Of a stretch of DNA of 64,000 nucleotides, positions 32,329 through 44,657 are shown piece after piece (within the stretch, counting starts at the first letter, position 1; each line of letters starts with the position of its first letter). The notes beneath the pieces were generated by a model. It ran no database searches. It had not been told where the DNA came from and saw nothing but the letters and a program-made list of their open reading frames with translations. The DNA is from Diphasiastrum complanatum (Eukaryota; Streptophyta; Lycopodiopsida; Lycopodiales; Lycopodiaceae). The stretch lies in contig CM055106.1 in assembly GCA_029204225.1 (NCBI GenBank), positions 24,484,921 to 24,548,920 of the forward strand, read 5' to 3'. The position numbers and the translations under genes were made by a program.

Positions 32329-34678
32329 AGATCCATTGATCATCTAGCTGTCCTGTAATCCATATAGGATATTTATCTCTTGTACCCATACTTTGGATTC
32401 CTTTATTTGGATGGCTGGCATGCCTATCAGATGGATATCCACATCCACACCTGATCTTGTGATCTAAACAACAAAATTAACATGGTTCAATATTGCATTC
32501 TGATCCTTTCTGATTAATGATAAGCTTCGAATCCCCATGGATCCAAGAGCATTAACTCTAGGGACAAGCTTCTATCAATTAACAGATCCTATGTAATCAA
32601 TGTATCAGATTCTACTTCTAACATCACAATTCACATCCAAAACTGCAAATACCTCCATGGTTACAAAGATATAAATTATGAATTCAACTAAATAAATTAT
32701 ATCCAGAAAATTAATATCTGGTATTAAGCAATTATTTACTGGGATTACCAAAATCCTAACTGTGAAATACATTTCCTGATTACACTTACTACCACTGATG
32801 TCCACTCTTCTTCCCTCCTTAGAATTTTCAGTTCCCTGAAAATAAATTCCAGCTAAGGTACTAAGAAGACGTAACGACATTACTATCCAAACAAGATCTA
32901 TTCGGATAAAGAGTACTGCCCTCACTCATTCTATCTGGCCATTTCATATTGTTTGATGGTTTCTAATCCAATTTTGACGAGTATCTTGCACAAACGTTAC
33001 TTGACCCATTTCTAATGATTAATATCAACTAAAAATATACAAGACAAGTAACCATTCCAAATTTTAACCAAATTTGAAATTCAATAAAAAAAAATTAAAT
33101 TTTAATTTTTAATTTGGGGAAAACACATGCATCCAAAGTTTAGTCACCATCAAGCACAGTACCAAAAAAATTAAATTTTCTTAAACTGGGCACAGTCTTG
33201 GTAAAAGTAACCCATGAGCACATAATAACTCACGTTATGCTAAAGTTTATAGATGAACTAGGCTTCCAGCCGCGCATTCACTGGAGATCGAGGGAGCAGG
33301 GCTTCCAGCCGTGATGGCTATTCGGCCTCATCACATAGCAATTCGGCCTCATCACTAAGCAGGTCGTTCACCTCCTCAACCTTCTAAATTGTAGTTCAAC
33401 AGCTCCTATGCGAGAGAGCGCCATCTCACGGCTACAGGAACATTTCTCGTTCAACTGCGCCTAATTTGTATCATCTTTCAGATCATCAATACCCTGATCA
33501 CACTCCTAGTAAAACGAGGTATAGGATGCAAAATTTGGTCTACTGGGATTTCAATCCCAGATGCATCTACACCTTCAACGTTCTCAACAAGGGAGTGCGC
33601 CAAGAGGTAACTAGATCAATGATAAAGAGACGGGCATTTACTCCATGGCACCCAAAAGCCAACTGTCTCGCACACGCCGTCACAGGCAGATCAGATTCCA
33701 GAAGGAATTACCTGTTGAGGTGGAAGACAACAGTTCAAAGGCTCTTTGCAAGACTCACCGGTTCAGAAACCATCAGCCAGTGACATGTCTAATCTCTCTA
33801 CACAAAGGGATGCTATTACTTGGAAAGTGAACAGCAGGGTTTTTCAGTCAAGATTTGCTTATCAAATCTAACAAGGTTACACTCTCATCCTTCTATAGAT
33901 TCGACTGCTGGTCAGCAACCCTCTGAAGATTGACCCTTGATTTCTAATGGTCTACAGCTCAAAGAGACTCAGATTTATTCTCAGATTTTTTTACTTTACT
34001 TCATGCTTATTCCAATACTTGCAAGTCATATTGAAGAGAGCATAAGCTTTTCAAAAATTCTGAATAGCAGATCTAAGAAAGTTGTTGATCTTAACTTACA
34101 TTCATAGCTCACTTCCCTCTCAGAATCAAAATAGTAGTAAACTGCTACTCTGCTATATGCTCCCAACATACATGTTTATAGAAGTTTTTGTGTAAAACAA
34201 TCCATAATCCAATGCATGCAATTACTGGAATCATGTGCTTATGCTCCCACAATCCATATAAACTGGATGATTTTCTACCTTATCTATGAACTTGAACAAA
34301 CAACATGATTCAGAGCATTCCAGACTGATGCAGGCAGTTCCTAACTTCATCTGAGCGAAATCCAACAATAAACCAAGTAACCAAATTAACTTTTGCAGAT
34401 CACTCAACACCATTTGAAAAACTTCCTCAAGAAATCATGAATCTGCAAATAGATTCAAACAAATTCGTAGCATCTTTTACCAAAAAATCCATGTAGAAGT
34501 GCACTCTACCAATAATTTCGAATATGCTACTTATCCAGAATTTCTGAATCCAACTCCATAATTCCCTTGAGAAAAAAAAAACACTCAAATCGGGGTATAA
34601 ATCCAAGCGCTCCAACTTCCAAATTGATGTAGTCTTGTCTCCATCCTTGACCGCATCTTAGTCGAGCTCTGATACCAA

Positions 34679-34959
34679 TGTAAAGACCCTAAAAGGATTA
34701 ATTAAGAAAGCGAGAAATATATTTGAGGGCCTCTGATTTTGTAAATAATGAGATACCACATTGGGATCTAGGTTAAACCTCAAAATTTTCCAAAATACCC
34801 CACATTTGATTGAATGGTTTTATTTTGAGACTAGGTACTAAACCACACCATTGATCATCAGATCTTTACAGTCCTAGGATTCCCTTTCCAAAATTACTGA
34901 TGTTCCATACCATCAGCTCTTCCTTCCAGAAAATCCTTTACTTCTTAGTAATTTCTCGA
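34679..34959 (-). repeat. 5' LTR of the non-autonomous element
   Basis: The same sequence as 32037-32328 apart from scattered changes and a small deletion. It is flanked by the tRNA-Met primer site on its inner side and ATATG on its outer side. Confidence 0.75.
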
Positions 34960-34964
34960 ATATG

Positions 34965-37900
34965 GACATCAGACTGGTTATATGATTCTTTCCAGCATAA
35001 GGTTATTCTTCTGAAAGACTGTTATGTCATATAAATCACTACTTGTGGGAATAGACATGGAATTCAGATAAATTCTATGGTTTAAGTGTTTTAATTTATT
35101 AAACCTAGAATATCTATTTTTGCATAAATGGATTTTGATGGAAGGGTAGTTTCTATCACTCGAGTTGAAAATATTTGAAGGGAAAGTCCTGTGTGTAATA
35201 GAGTGAATCCTTTTGTGGAATACATTTATTACTGACTTTTCTTGAATTTGAGTATTTTCATATATCATCTTTCCAGTTAACTTTTATTGAAATTTATAAT
35301 TTCTTTAGAAGGAGGGGTGAACTGGTGGGATAAAATTCTATTTGAAAATCTGTAAGTTGCATAGTTTTTGGAAGAGAACCAACTGTGGTATAGATATGAG
35401 ATTTGGTCTGAAAGTAATTTTGGATAGATTCAGAGTAAGATACCTAGTTGAAACTTTTCAAAAAAAAAAAAAGGAATTCTCTTGGGATTGTGGTGGACAA
35501 TCTGGAACTAGAACAAGTTTGATATTTGAATCATTATCTATAAGTAGTACAGTGAGAGACGAAAGGTTACTAATGAAATTTTGGTTGGAATAGAAGTAAG
35601 TTTGATCAGAAGATAAGTTTGAGAGTTATGTATTAAATCAACCTAATCTTAGTGTGAGTACTAGGATCAGAGAGGGGTTGATTGAATGGATGAAATTATG
35701 TAATTAGAGGTAAGTTGGATTGGAAAACTGTTGAGATTGAATGTTATCTGTCTCAAAGATTTCTCGGATATGTTATTTACTCATGAGAAATAGAAAATCT
35801 TTTATAGTTGAGTTACAAGATCTCAGTGAGATATGTGAGTAACATATGTGGGTTCTAGAGGAATCTGCCAGATAAAAATGTGTTTATGTACTGGGTCATA
35901 GTGAGATTATTCACATATGTGCACGATTAATCTTGTATGAATCTACTGTGTATTCTTGGTTACTAGAGTTATTTGGTGCACTTAACCTAGTCAGCGAACA
36001 TGAACATATGATCAAGTATTGTTTTGACAAATACTTGCAGAGTTAACGGATCTTTCTATGGAAGGTTTATGAGTTAACTAATAAATGATTTGGATAAGGA
36101 TCTAAATGTGGTGTTATACATGTATAATTGAAAGCTGCACCTGAACATTGAGATTTCTGAATCATAAACAATTAACTTGAGTAGTTGATTACTCCAGGAT
36201 GAAGTTAATTGGTAAAACGATCAGCGTGATGAGGATTCACCAGAAACTGATAGTTTTGGTTTATATTGTTTGTAAGACACATGATTAGTGAATCATTACG
36301 GTTCATCAGTTAAAATTGTGTGCATTGGATATACAATATTCTTGGGATAGAGTATTCCTTAGTTAAGGAAGGGACTCAGCTCATTAGTGATTGTATCCCA
36401 GAGAGCTCAATTGGATAGCGAATCACAATGGATCCAAGAATAATAACTAAATCGATATTCAGCAGGACTTTGGGTATCTAGATTTGATTCTAGATTGTAA
36501 TCCAAATTTTTTTTTGTAGTTGACGATGATTGTCATTTTGGTATGCGTTCAGTCTTTAATTACTAGTGGCTTATAGAACTTTAATCTTGCACTTCAATCA
36601 AAAAACCATGTTTAAAGAATATTCTTGAATCCAATATTTTCTTAGTGGAAAGATTTTGGAATGATTCTTACTTTTCCTGAGTTATGTTGGACATATACTC
36701 CAGTGTCCTGTAAATGATTATGGGTTTTGGATTCCAGAAAATTATGATTGATGAATCATATGAATCTAAATATTTATGATTGATGGATCATAAATAATTA
36801 CTTAATTATTGTCAGAGGATTATTTGAAATTGTGAGGATTCTTAAGTGTGACGATTAAGTGTTGGTCTGTTAATTCATATCAGTGTTTTGAATCTCTCTA
36901 TTCCAGTATTTTAATTTATCTAGTGGATGCTATTCTGCTACAGTATATGGTCTACAGATGCTTGAGTACAATTCTTCATTTACTTGGATCTCCAGTTATC
37001 ATAGGAGACAGACAAGTCTATTAAGATGAATGAATGCTATTTTCTTGCATTTGGTGCTAGAAACAGGAGCATTTAACTCAAAAGAGTATATGGGATACTC
37101 AGAGTTGAGTTTTAATCATTCTATATCTTAATGATTCTCCTAGAGATTCTAGTTGAATGAATTATCATATCTTAGAATTGGATTCTAAGGATAGAGGTAC
37201 TTGGGAAGTTTTTTATGAATTGTCTACCAAAGTTTGTGGATAATTTCACACTGTAATTTTCATTTTTTCTTTAACTGTAATATCCTTAGTTAGGGAATAT
37301 TTCACTCAGTGGTTCATGTAAGTATTTTACATGAAAGTGATATTACTAGCTTGTGTTGAGTATAACCTAGTTGAGAAATTTATTGTTTAGTGTACTTTTC
37401 AAACTTGAGGCATACTCCATAACAGAGATTAACGGTCAGAAATTGGCTTATCTTTGAGTACTTGTTTGATATGAAAGTCAAACTAAGGATAATGATTTCC
37501 TAGGTTAATATTGAAAGTTAAAGGAACTGTTCGTGTAATTCTTTCTTGTTTTAAGGAGCTTCTAAGGATAGAAGCAGTTTAAAGAGGGAAGAATGTTATG
37601 GCCATATTCGGTTAAGGACCTGGAATAGTCGTAATATGGTAGACCGGCCCTCCAATACTCGAGATTATTGGTCACGCCGTGATTTAATTCCATGTCAAGG
37701 CCTGTTTGTGACTAATTACCTTGAGAGAACCCAGACACTCTAATTGAGACATTTGGAGCATTGCATGTTTGTGTGACGGATATAGGCAGGAGGACTGCGT
37801 GAAGAGATGAGGACCCAGACACTCTAATTACCTTGAGAGGACCCAGACACTCTAATTGAGACATTTGGAGCATTGCATGTTTGTGTGACGGATATAGGTA

Positions 37901-38166
37901 GGAGGAGTGCGTGAAGAGATGAGAACTATTTATAGTTGACTTGCATGGGGGTTGCATGGTTTCATGCACAGGACTCTACTCTCTATATAATGAGGTGGGG
38001 ATTCTCCCGTCGACATATTGGGTTGAGGTTACCAGTTTCTCTCTTCTCCTCTTACTTCACATGGCATGGCTTGGGGGCTAGATCTAGTTTTGATCTAGGA
38101 TTGGTTGGGCATTTTGGCTCCGTAGTCTCTTTGGTTGTGTTCTCCCATCCTCATCTCAGGGAATTG
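34965..38166 (+). mobile_element. Unknown 3.2-kb insertion in Copia B ending in an LTR-like block
   Basis: This block lies between the nested minus-strand element and the point where Copia B integrase resumes (38167). It is AT-rich, with no ORF showing domains. Near its right end, a purine tract (TTTAAAGAGGGAAGAA, 37578-37593) is followed by TGTTATGGCC, as at a 3' LTR. That putative LTR (37594 to about 38157) contains TATA motifs (about 37926 and 37982) and a 112-bp tandem repeat. No matching 5' LTR is visible, so the element is truncated, or 34965 lies within its interior. Confidence 0.45.
37718..37941. repeat. 112-bp tandem duplication within the LTR-like block
   Basis: Units start at 37718 and 37830 (ACCTTGAGAG(A/G)ACCCAGACAC) and are nearly identical, including GCATGTTTGTGTGACGGATA. 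Confidence 0.85.
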
Positions 38167-38750
38167 GACTGAGAGATGTACAGGCAACAAGGTTAAGCAG
38201 ATCAGGACAGATCAAGGTGGCGAATACATCTCGAATCGCTTCACTGACTTCTGCAATGATCATGGCATCATTCACAGAAGGACTGCACCCTACACACCGC
38301 AGCACAATGGTGTTGCTGAACGAAAGAATAGGACCCTGATGGAAGCAGCCAGATGCATGATGGCCTATTCGAAACCTCCAAGGGTCCTTTGTGGGCTGAA
38401 GCAGCAGCTACAGCCGCATACATCCAAAATAGGACAGGTGAGTCTGGTGTCCCTCACATGACACCACATGAGCTATGGTGGGGTAGAAAGCCCCCAACCT
38501 GTCTCACATCAGAGCCTTTGGCTATGCAGCTTATGCACATATTCCAGATAAGCTTCGAAAGAAGCTTGATGAGAAAGCCGAACATGATTTCTGGTAGGTT
38601 ATGACAACAATTTGTCATACTACAGAGTCTACATGCCAAACACTAACACTGTGAAAATAGTGAGAGATGTCAGATTTGATGAGAGCAGGACAATGGCCAA
38701 TGTGTTCTAGAGAGACAGTATTATGACCTGCCGCAAGTGATAGAGGGAGC
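38167..38750 (+). pseudogene. Copia B integrase C-terminal half
   Basis: Coding resumes with RTDQGGEYISNRF and HNGVAERKNRTLMEAARCMM, the second aspartate and the glutamate regions of the DDE integrase core. After a frameshift near 38380 it continues with AAATAAYIQNRTG and ELWWGRKP, typical of the region after the core. It decays past 38600. Confidence 0.8.
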
Positions 38751-38759
38751 AGAGGACAA

Positions 38760-40174
38760 AAACGAAAACGAAAATTTTTGAGTCGTCTCTTATTCGAGCG
38801 ACGAATCTGAAGAAGAAAAATTTGAGAGGCAGCCTACTACTACAGTTCCTATAAACCAAGATGGTTCTGGACCAAGCAGAGCAGATAAAGACAAAGGCAT
38901 TGCTGTCCCAGGAGGATCTCCTAGAAGGTCGACAAGACCACGAAGAGTGCCAGCAAGATATGTGCTAGGCAGTTCAGCTTCCACATCAAAAGAGTTGTGC
39001 GGATTTAGTGGCAAACCACAAACTTTCGAGGAAGCAATTGAAAGTCCAAAAAAGGACAGATGGATCCAAGCCATGAACGAAGAGATGGAGTTCATGAGGA
39101 AAAACCAGGTATGGACATTGGAGCCATCACCACATAAGCACAAGATTGTCAAATGCAAATGGATTTTCAAGCTCAAATATGGACCAGATGGGAATGTGAA
39201 GACTGGTAGCGAAGGGATTTTCTCAAAGATATGGTATTGACTACTCTGAAATCTTCTCTCCTATTGTCAAACATTTGTCCCTACGATCGTTATTTGCATA
39301 TGCAGCAGCTTATGACCTCAAAATCCACATTGTGGACGAGAAGACAGTTTTCTTGCATTAGCTGAAGAGGTCTATATGGATCAACCCCTAGGATATGTCT
39401 CGAATTCACTTCCTGACTATGCATGCAGAATGCATAGAAGCATCTACGGTCTGAAACAATCATTCGACAATGGTACAAGAAGAAAGATCAAGCCCTAAAA
39501 TTATTAGAATTCAAGTCTTTGTTGGCTGATTCCAATGTATATGTCAGAGTTACAGATGGGCAGATGATCATCGTGGCTGTATATGTGGACGACACTCTGA
39601 TACTCTGCAGGAGTGAGCAGCTAATTGCTGAAGTGAAGACTGACATCTTGAAATATTTTGAGATCGTGGATCTGGGAGAAGCCAGGTGTTACCTAGGCTT
39701 ACAAATTGAAAGGGACTACGAGGGAGGTAAGCTATACCTTCAACAGTCCAGATACACCCAGAAGATCCTAGAGGACTTTGGGATGCTGAACTGCAAAGGA
39801 GCGAATACTCCAATGCTCACAAGGACAGTGCTAACAAGTGAGGACTGTCCGAAGACTGAGGAAGAGAGAGAACAGATGCAGCTCACACGTTATAGGAAGC
39901 TAATAGGATCACCGATGTACCTTGCTAACAACACACGTCCTAATATTGCTTATGTAGTATTCAGGATGAGCCAATTCTGCACAAATCCAGGCTCAACACA
40001 TTGGAAGATTGCAAAACGCATTTTGCAATATCTTCAATTAATGAGGGATTACGGGTTGTGTTAGTGTCATGATGTAGGTTTCAGGATACTTTCCTACAGC
40101 GATGCTAGCTGGGCATCCCTCAAGGGCGATTGTAAAAGCGTCTCAGGAGGATGCACCATCGCATCAGGAGCAAC
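38760..40174 (+). pseudogene. Copia B reverse transcriptase and truncated RNase H
   Basis: A linker (GGSPRRSTRPRRVPARYVL) leads into RT: W.QAMNEEMEFMRKN, then VKCKWIFKLKYGPDGN (about 39145). A decayed stretch with frameshifts follows (39240-39515). The second RT half is open (39519-40064), with the catalytic VAVYVDDTLIL and GSPMYLANNTRPNIAY. After a stop, RNase H starts (ILSYSDASWA) but breaks off at about 40170, fused to LTR sequence. It cannot supply enzymes. Confidence 0.85.
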
Positions 40175-40632
40175 AGTTCTTGATCAGGATCCATATAGAT
40201 TCACAAGTTCGCTAGTAAGCGAGACATCCACTCATGAGAGAATTGAATTTCTCTCACGTCAACGCACTGGGTGGATCTACATGCAGTGCTTGAAGAATCA
40301 AAGAAAAATCAATAGATGATCTTGTAGCCATTGTGCACATGTCTTCCTTTTTATGATGTGTGATCTTGAATGCAAATATATCTGCTATTATTCGTATGTC
40401 TGATTCTCCTATTCATTTCAATTTCGCACATTGGTTGAATTTGTTGAATGCTACATAAATTTATAAACATAGATCAGCAATGCCTGACTACATTATGGAG
40501 GACTATAGGAGTGATTCAGCTAGCAGTGTCCAGCAACCACATCTGAACTCCATCCGAATCGCATTGAGTTGTGGTTGCTTCGCTTTTGCGACTGTTTCGC
40601 GACTGTTTCACGTCCGCAAAATTTTCTCAACA
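40175..40632 (+). repeat. 3' LTR of Copia B, left half deleted
   Basis: It matches 29680-30139 of the 5' LTR through to TTCTCAACA. The first ~540 bp of the LTR and the end of RNase H are missing. Confidence 0.85.
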
Positions 40633-41505
40633 TGATAATGATGTAGATTGTAAGATTAAAGGAATAGGTAGTGTTCCATTGAATGGATCATCATCAAAAT
40701 CTTTGTGTTTGCATGATGTAATTTTTGTGCCTAAAATAACCAAGAACCTCCTTAGTGTTGGATGTGGTTTAGATGTCCAATTTAATGTTGACAAGTGTGT
40801 AATCTCAAGGGAAAATGAAGTGATAGCCAGAGGGTCTAGATTTGGAAAGTTGTACAAGTTAGATCCTAGAGAAAATGCTAACATATGTGATGTTGCTTAT
40901 GAGACCAAAATTCATCAAGAAGACTTGTGGCATAAAAGTTTGGGCCATCTCAACTTCAGAGCCATGCAATCAATGGTCAAGGAAGGAAAAGCAGTTGGTT
41001 TACCAAATTCTATGGCAAAGGAGCTGCAACCTTGTGAAGCATGTGTTTTGGCAAAATCCCATAGAAGATCTTTTCCAAGATCAAGCATCAAGGCACATCA
41101 ACCACTTGAGCTTGTGCATTCAGATGTTCACTTCTCTTCAACCAAGAGCAAAGGAGGAGCAACATGTTTTGTGTCCTTCATAGATGATTACACAAGATTC
41201 TCTTGGATCTATCTTTTACTTTCAAAGCTTATGTTGAAAATCAATTTTCTTTTAAATTAAAAGCTTCGAGAAGCGATAGTGGAAGTGAATATATCCCTAA
41301 TAAATTTAAAGACTATTGTGAGCAAGAGAGAATACAAAGAGAATTTTCTTGTTCTTATCCTCCTCAGCAAAATGGAGTTGTTGAAAAAAAAAATAGGACA
41401 ATTTGTGAATGTGCAAAATTCATGAGGTTAGAAGCATCTCTACCCAAGGAATTTTGGGAAAAAGTAGTTGCATGTGCTAATTATCTTTATAATAGGTTTT
41501 TAATC
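40633..41505 (+). pseudogene. Copia C protease C-terminal part and integrase
   Basis: Coding continues from 29140 with VDCKIKGIGSVPLN, the protease second half (KNLLSVGCGLDVQF) and integrase HHCC (LWHKSLGHLNF; CEACVLAKSHR). The catalytic core follows with LELVHSDVHF and FIDDYTRFSWIY. A frameshift near 41220 shifts the rest into SRSDSGSEYIPNKF and QQNGVVEKKNRTICECAKFM. Coding ends at ANYLYNRFLISQ, where minus-strand Copia D begins. Confidence 0.8.
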
Positions 41506-41519
41506 TCACAATAGAAGGA

Positions 41520-43156
41520 ATACTCTCTGTCCATAGCTTCTCTCCAGAGATCAGAGTCTGGTTGGCTAAGTGTCTCTTTGACTGTCGTCGGTTCCTATAT
41601 CAAGAGACAGGCAGACTCAGGAGTATACCTTGTGGGCTGTGTGTGGACTCAGCTTGATCTTCTGGGAAGATTCGACTAATAAACCGCCCCTGGAATTTGT
41701 TGTTGGTAGCAGCAACATCTTTGTTTGATTTGCTGTCTCAAAGTGGGTCGACGATAGACACGCGTGAGCGAGAAACTTGTACTGTCGTGTCAATGGTAGG
41801 TGATGGAGGTTCTTCTCGAGCAATGTCCTTGCCTTTGAGGTCGACGAACTGATCCTAGATAAAGACTATATCCCGACTATACAAGATTTGTTGGGTATCA
41901 AGATCATACAGCTTATAAGTACTTTCAGACGAAGTATATCCGATTAGGATGGTCTTGAGACCTTGGAAGTCCAATTTCTTCCTTGTGTCTTTTGGGATCT
42001 GCGCGTAGGCAATGCACCCAAATACACTTAGGTTCTTCAAAGAAGGCTTAGAGCCTGTCCACACCTTGTGGGGTGTCTTGCCTGAGAGGGCCTTAGTCGA
42101 ACATCTGTTCTGGACATAAGTTGCAGTGGAGACAGCTTCAGTCCAGAATCTCTTGTGCAATGATGCATGCGATAGCATACATTTGGCAGATTCAACCAGA
42201 GTACGGTTCTTCCTCTTGGCTAAGCCATTAGACTAAGGACTGTAAGGAGTGATGAATTGCTGCTCAATGCCTTGGCTTTGGCAGTACTCCTTAAACTCGA
42301 TAGAGATATATTCTCCACTGTTGTCTGACCTGAGGGCCTTGATCGTCCTTCCAGTCTCCTTCTCTGCATGCTCCTTGAAGATTCTAAAATAGTTGAAGGC
42401 TTCTAATTTCTTTTTTATGAAATACACCATAGTCCTTCTGGAAAATTCATCAATGAAGGTTATGAAATACATGGCATTCTTCAGCGAAGGATTTTTCATC
42501 GGGCCACAAATATCTGAATGTACAACATCTAGCAATCCTCTAGCAACATGGTGATGGCTTGACTTGAATGGTTTCCTGGTCTGTTTACCAACTAGACAGT
42601 CTTGACAGATAGGTAACTCGACTTTTTCGCGAGGATAGTCGAGATCAAGAACAATGGATTGTCTAGACATTTGTTGTACAACAACATGATTTAAATGACT
42701 AAGTCTATAATGCCAATATAAACCTTTATTTGAATGAATTGAAGTGTTGAGAGCCTGACTAGAGGCAGAAAAACAATGACTCAATTTGTACAAGTATCCA
42801 TGTCTCTTTCTGAGTGCTAGGATTTTGCCTGTCCTATCAACTACTTTACACTGATCACATTCGAATTCCACTCTATGTCCTAGATCTATGATTTTGCTCA
42901 CAGAGAGCAGATTTGTAGATAAATTTGGTACATAAAAGACTTTAGAGAGTATCTTAGACTGATCATTAGCAAAGCTTAATCTCATAGTGCCTTCACCTTT
43001 AATAGCTTGTGTGTTGTTGTCCCCAAGGTGGACATATTTTTGAGTATTGTAAGGTGTATAGGACTCGAAACAGCCAATGAGGCTAGTCATATGCTGAGTG
43101 GCTATGGAATCCAGGAACCAAGAACTGTCGCCAGATGCTCCTTGATGACTGGTCAT
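41520..43156 (-). pseudogene. Copia D protease-integrase
   Basis: The minus-strand frame 43156-42233 begins GDSSWFLDSIATQHM, in which the usual protease DSGA has become DSIA. The flap region follows (NLLSVSKIIDLGHRVEF), then integrase HHCC (WHYRLSHLNH; CQDCLVGKQTR) and the core (LLDVVHSDICGPM; FIDEFSRRTMVYF; ALRSDNSGEYIS; QFITPYSP). A stop and frame change at about 42233 separate the C-terminal half (42178-41855: FWTEAVSTATYVQNR, LKNLSVFGCIAYAQIP, LDFQGLKTILIGY). The linker reads on with stops to about 41520. Confidence 0.85.
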
Positions 43157-43284
43157 GAAGGCATCATGATCCGTTTCTTAAACAGGCTGTGGAGCTTCTT
43201 TAGCTGCATTTGCCACTTGAGTCGACTGCCCCTTGTTGTTGTTCTTTGCTTGAAGTATTCGGTAGTCTTGTATTTTGTGTTGTT

Positions 43285-44006
43285 TCATTTGTAGTATCTG
43301 CAGAATAGCTTCTTCTTTGTTTGCGGATTGAACTGTTCCTTGTGCTGAGTTGGTTTCTGGTCTGGCTTTGATTTCTTTGGGCCTTTCTTCTTCTTCTGCT
43401 TTGTCATGCTCTTGTTGGTGTACAAGGCATGAGAATCAGTTGAGGAACTCGAGGCTTCGTTCCTCCGCGTGTCTTCCTGCAACAACATAGTAATGACTCT
43501 CAAAAGAGTCAATTCTGGATGAGTTGTGATGATCATCACCCAGCTGTCATAAGAGCTTGGCAAGCTTGTAAACAGTCTATGACAGATCCGACAGTGGCCA
43601 TTTGTCTTAGCAAGTTCTTGAATTGATTAATGTGATTTTGTAGAGAATCACCATTCGTCATCTTGAGGGAGTAGAATTTCTTCCCAAGATGTAGCTTGGA
43701 AGCTATATCTCGCACTTCGTATAGTGTGCTCAAGATGTCCCAGACTTCTTTCGATGTCTGAGCCTCGGATACATGTTTGATCTGGGTATCCGTGATGTTG
43801 AGGATGATCAGCACGAAAGCCTTTCCATCCTTCAGCTTCCATCTGGCGATTGTTGCGTTGTCTGCTTCGGGTTTCCCTTCTGCACCTGTAACAATGTCGT
43901 ACAATTTTTTAGCCATTAGCATAGTTTTCATCTTAAATTTTCACAGATGGTAATTGGCTCCATCAAACTTGTCCATGATAGGACTGGCTTTCCCTTGGAA
44001 ATCCAT
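43285..44006 (-). pseudogene. Copia D gag
   Basis: Starts at the ATG at 44006-44004 (MDFQGKASPIMDKFDGANY) and has a stop after about 22 codons. The main gag part reads 43931-43536 (UBN2-type, with VSEAQTSKEVWDILSTLYE). After a frameshift it continues 43563-43285 through a lysine-rich linker. The zinc knuckle is degenerate (LFCRYYK, then a stop). Confidence 0.75.
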
Positions 44007-44157
44007 GTGGAAGAATTAGTCTAAGTGATAGGAGAAACTATCAGTGACTTTAGTATGAAAATCTGATACTGAAAATACTGAACAAGTAATACTCTATTGG
44101 CTAGTAGAGTCTTGTACTGTGGAAGCTTATCAAGCTATGAAAATAGCTCTAATACCA

Positions 44158-44640
44158 TGTTGGAGAGAGGGAGGGAAGAGGGAGGAGTTGAAAGGTGTCG
44201 TATGTTTGAAATGAAAAATTAGCTCAAAGGGATAAGATGGGGAGGAAGGAGGGGATCCATGAGGCCGGGGAGGAAGGAGGGGAGGCCGGCGGGGGAATCC
44301 ATGAGGCAGAGCACAACATATACCTAACAAATCGGTGGGCCCATAGGAGGAATCGCTAGAGGACGGAGGATGGAGGTGATGGCACATAGACAACAACAAA
44401 ATTTGTAGGCCAAGTGCAATTTTGCATTTTATGAGACATTGGGTGGCACACACACAGGAACATGTGCTTGCGGAAACTTTTTTTGTCAACCTGCCACAAA
44501 ACCTGTTATAAAAAAAAATTTGTGGGCTTTAATGCTGCTTCCATAAGGAGAATGCTAAAAAAAATTCGTCCACGTAGGCTCGAATTTTTAAATAGACCTT
44601 GACAAGGCATTTATCCTTTTGCATTAGGACTTTTACTGAT
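44158..44640 (-). repeat. Probable 5' LTR of Copia D (outer limit uncertain)
   Basis: Begins on the plus strand with TGTTGGAGAGAGG, adjoining the primer site. It contains a duplicated GGGGAGGAAGGAGGGG(A)... block (44229-44300). No second LTR is present to fix its length. Confidence 0.45.
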
Positions 44641-44657
44641 TCGTACTTTGGGTCAAT

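Larger units (their letters stand above)
32037..34959 (-). mobile_element. Non-autonomous LTR element with non-coding interior, nested in Copia B
   Basis: Read on the minus strand, the 5' LTR is 34959-34679, followed by a primer site TGGTATCAGAGCTC (34677-34664). About 2.35 kb without coding follows, then a 3' LTR at about 32328-32037. The two LTRs match for most of their ~280 bp, with a 12-14 bp indel. The 5-bp repeat ATATG flanks the element (32032-32036 and 34960-34964). LTRs end ...TCTTTACA, but their start appears to be TC[TG]AGAA instead of the usual TG. The size and empty interior fit a TRIM/LARD-like parasite of Copia elements. Confidence 0.7.
29141..40632 (+). mobile_element. Copia B: LTR element nested in Copia C, itself carrying insertions
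   Basis: The 5' LTR is 29141-30139, the primer site is TGGTACCAGAGCC (from 30141), gag is 30255-31168, and protease plus the first part of integrase are 31298-32036. A 6.1-kb insertion complex (32037-38166) splits integrase, which resumes at 38167. RT and truncated RNase H follow to about 40170, then the right half of the 3' LTR (40175-40632). Removing 29141-40632 joins the Copia C flanks without gain or loss, confirming the nesting. No clear target duplication is present. RNase H and the left part of the 3' LTR are fused by a deletion. Confidence 0.8.
27005..41505 (+). mobile_element. Copia C: decayed element, interrupted by Copia B
   Basis: A degenerate initiator-Met primer site (TGCTATCAAAGCC, 27005-27017) is followed by a long leader, gag (27778-29037), the start of protease (29038-29140), the Copia B insertion (29141-40632), and then the rest of protease and integrase (40633-41505). 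It belongs to the same family as Copia A: gag shares KMNVSN(E/D)xLRE and NTSRxL landmarks. It is cut off at about 41505 by minus-strand Copia D, so RT, RNase H and the 3' LTR are missing. Confidence 0.8.
41506..44157 (-). mobile_element. Copia D: 5' portion of an LTR element (gag, protease, integrase)
   Basis: On the minus strand, primer site TGGTATTAGAGC (44157-44146) directly follows an LTR end ...CTCTCCAACA. Gag, protease and integrase follow in order down to about 41506, where the element stops before reverse transcriptase, at the Copia C junction. The 3' half and 3' LTR are missing. Confidence 0.75.
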
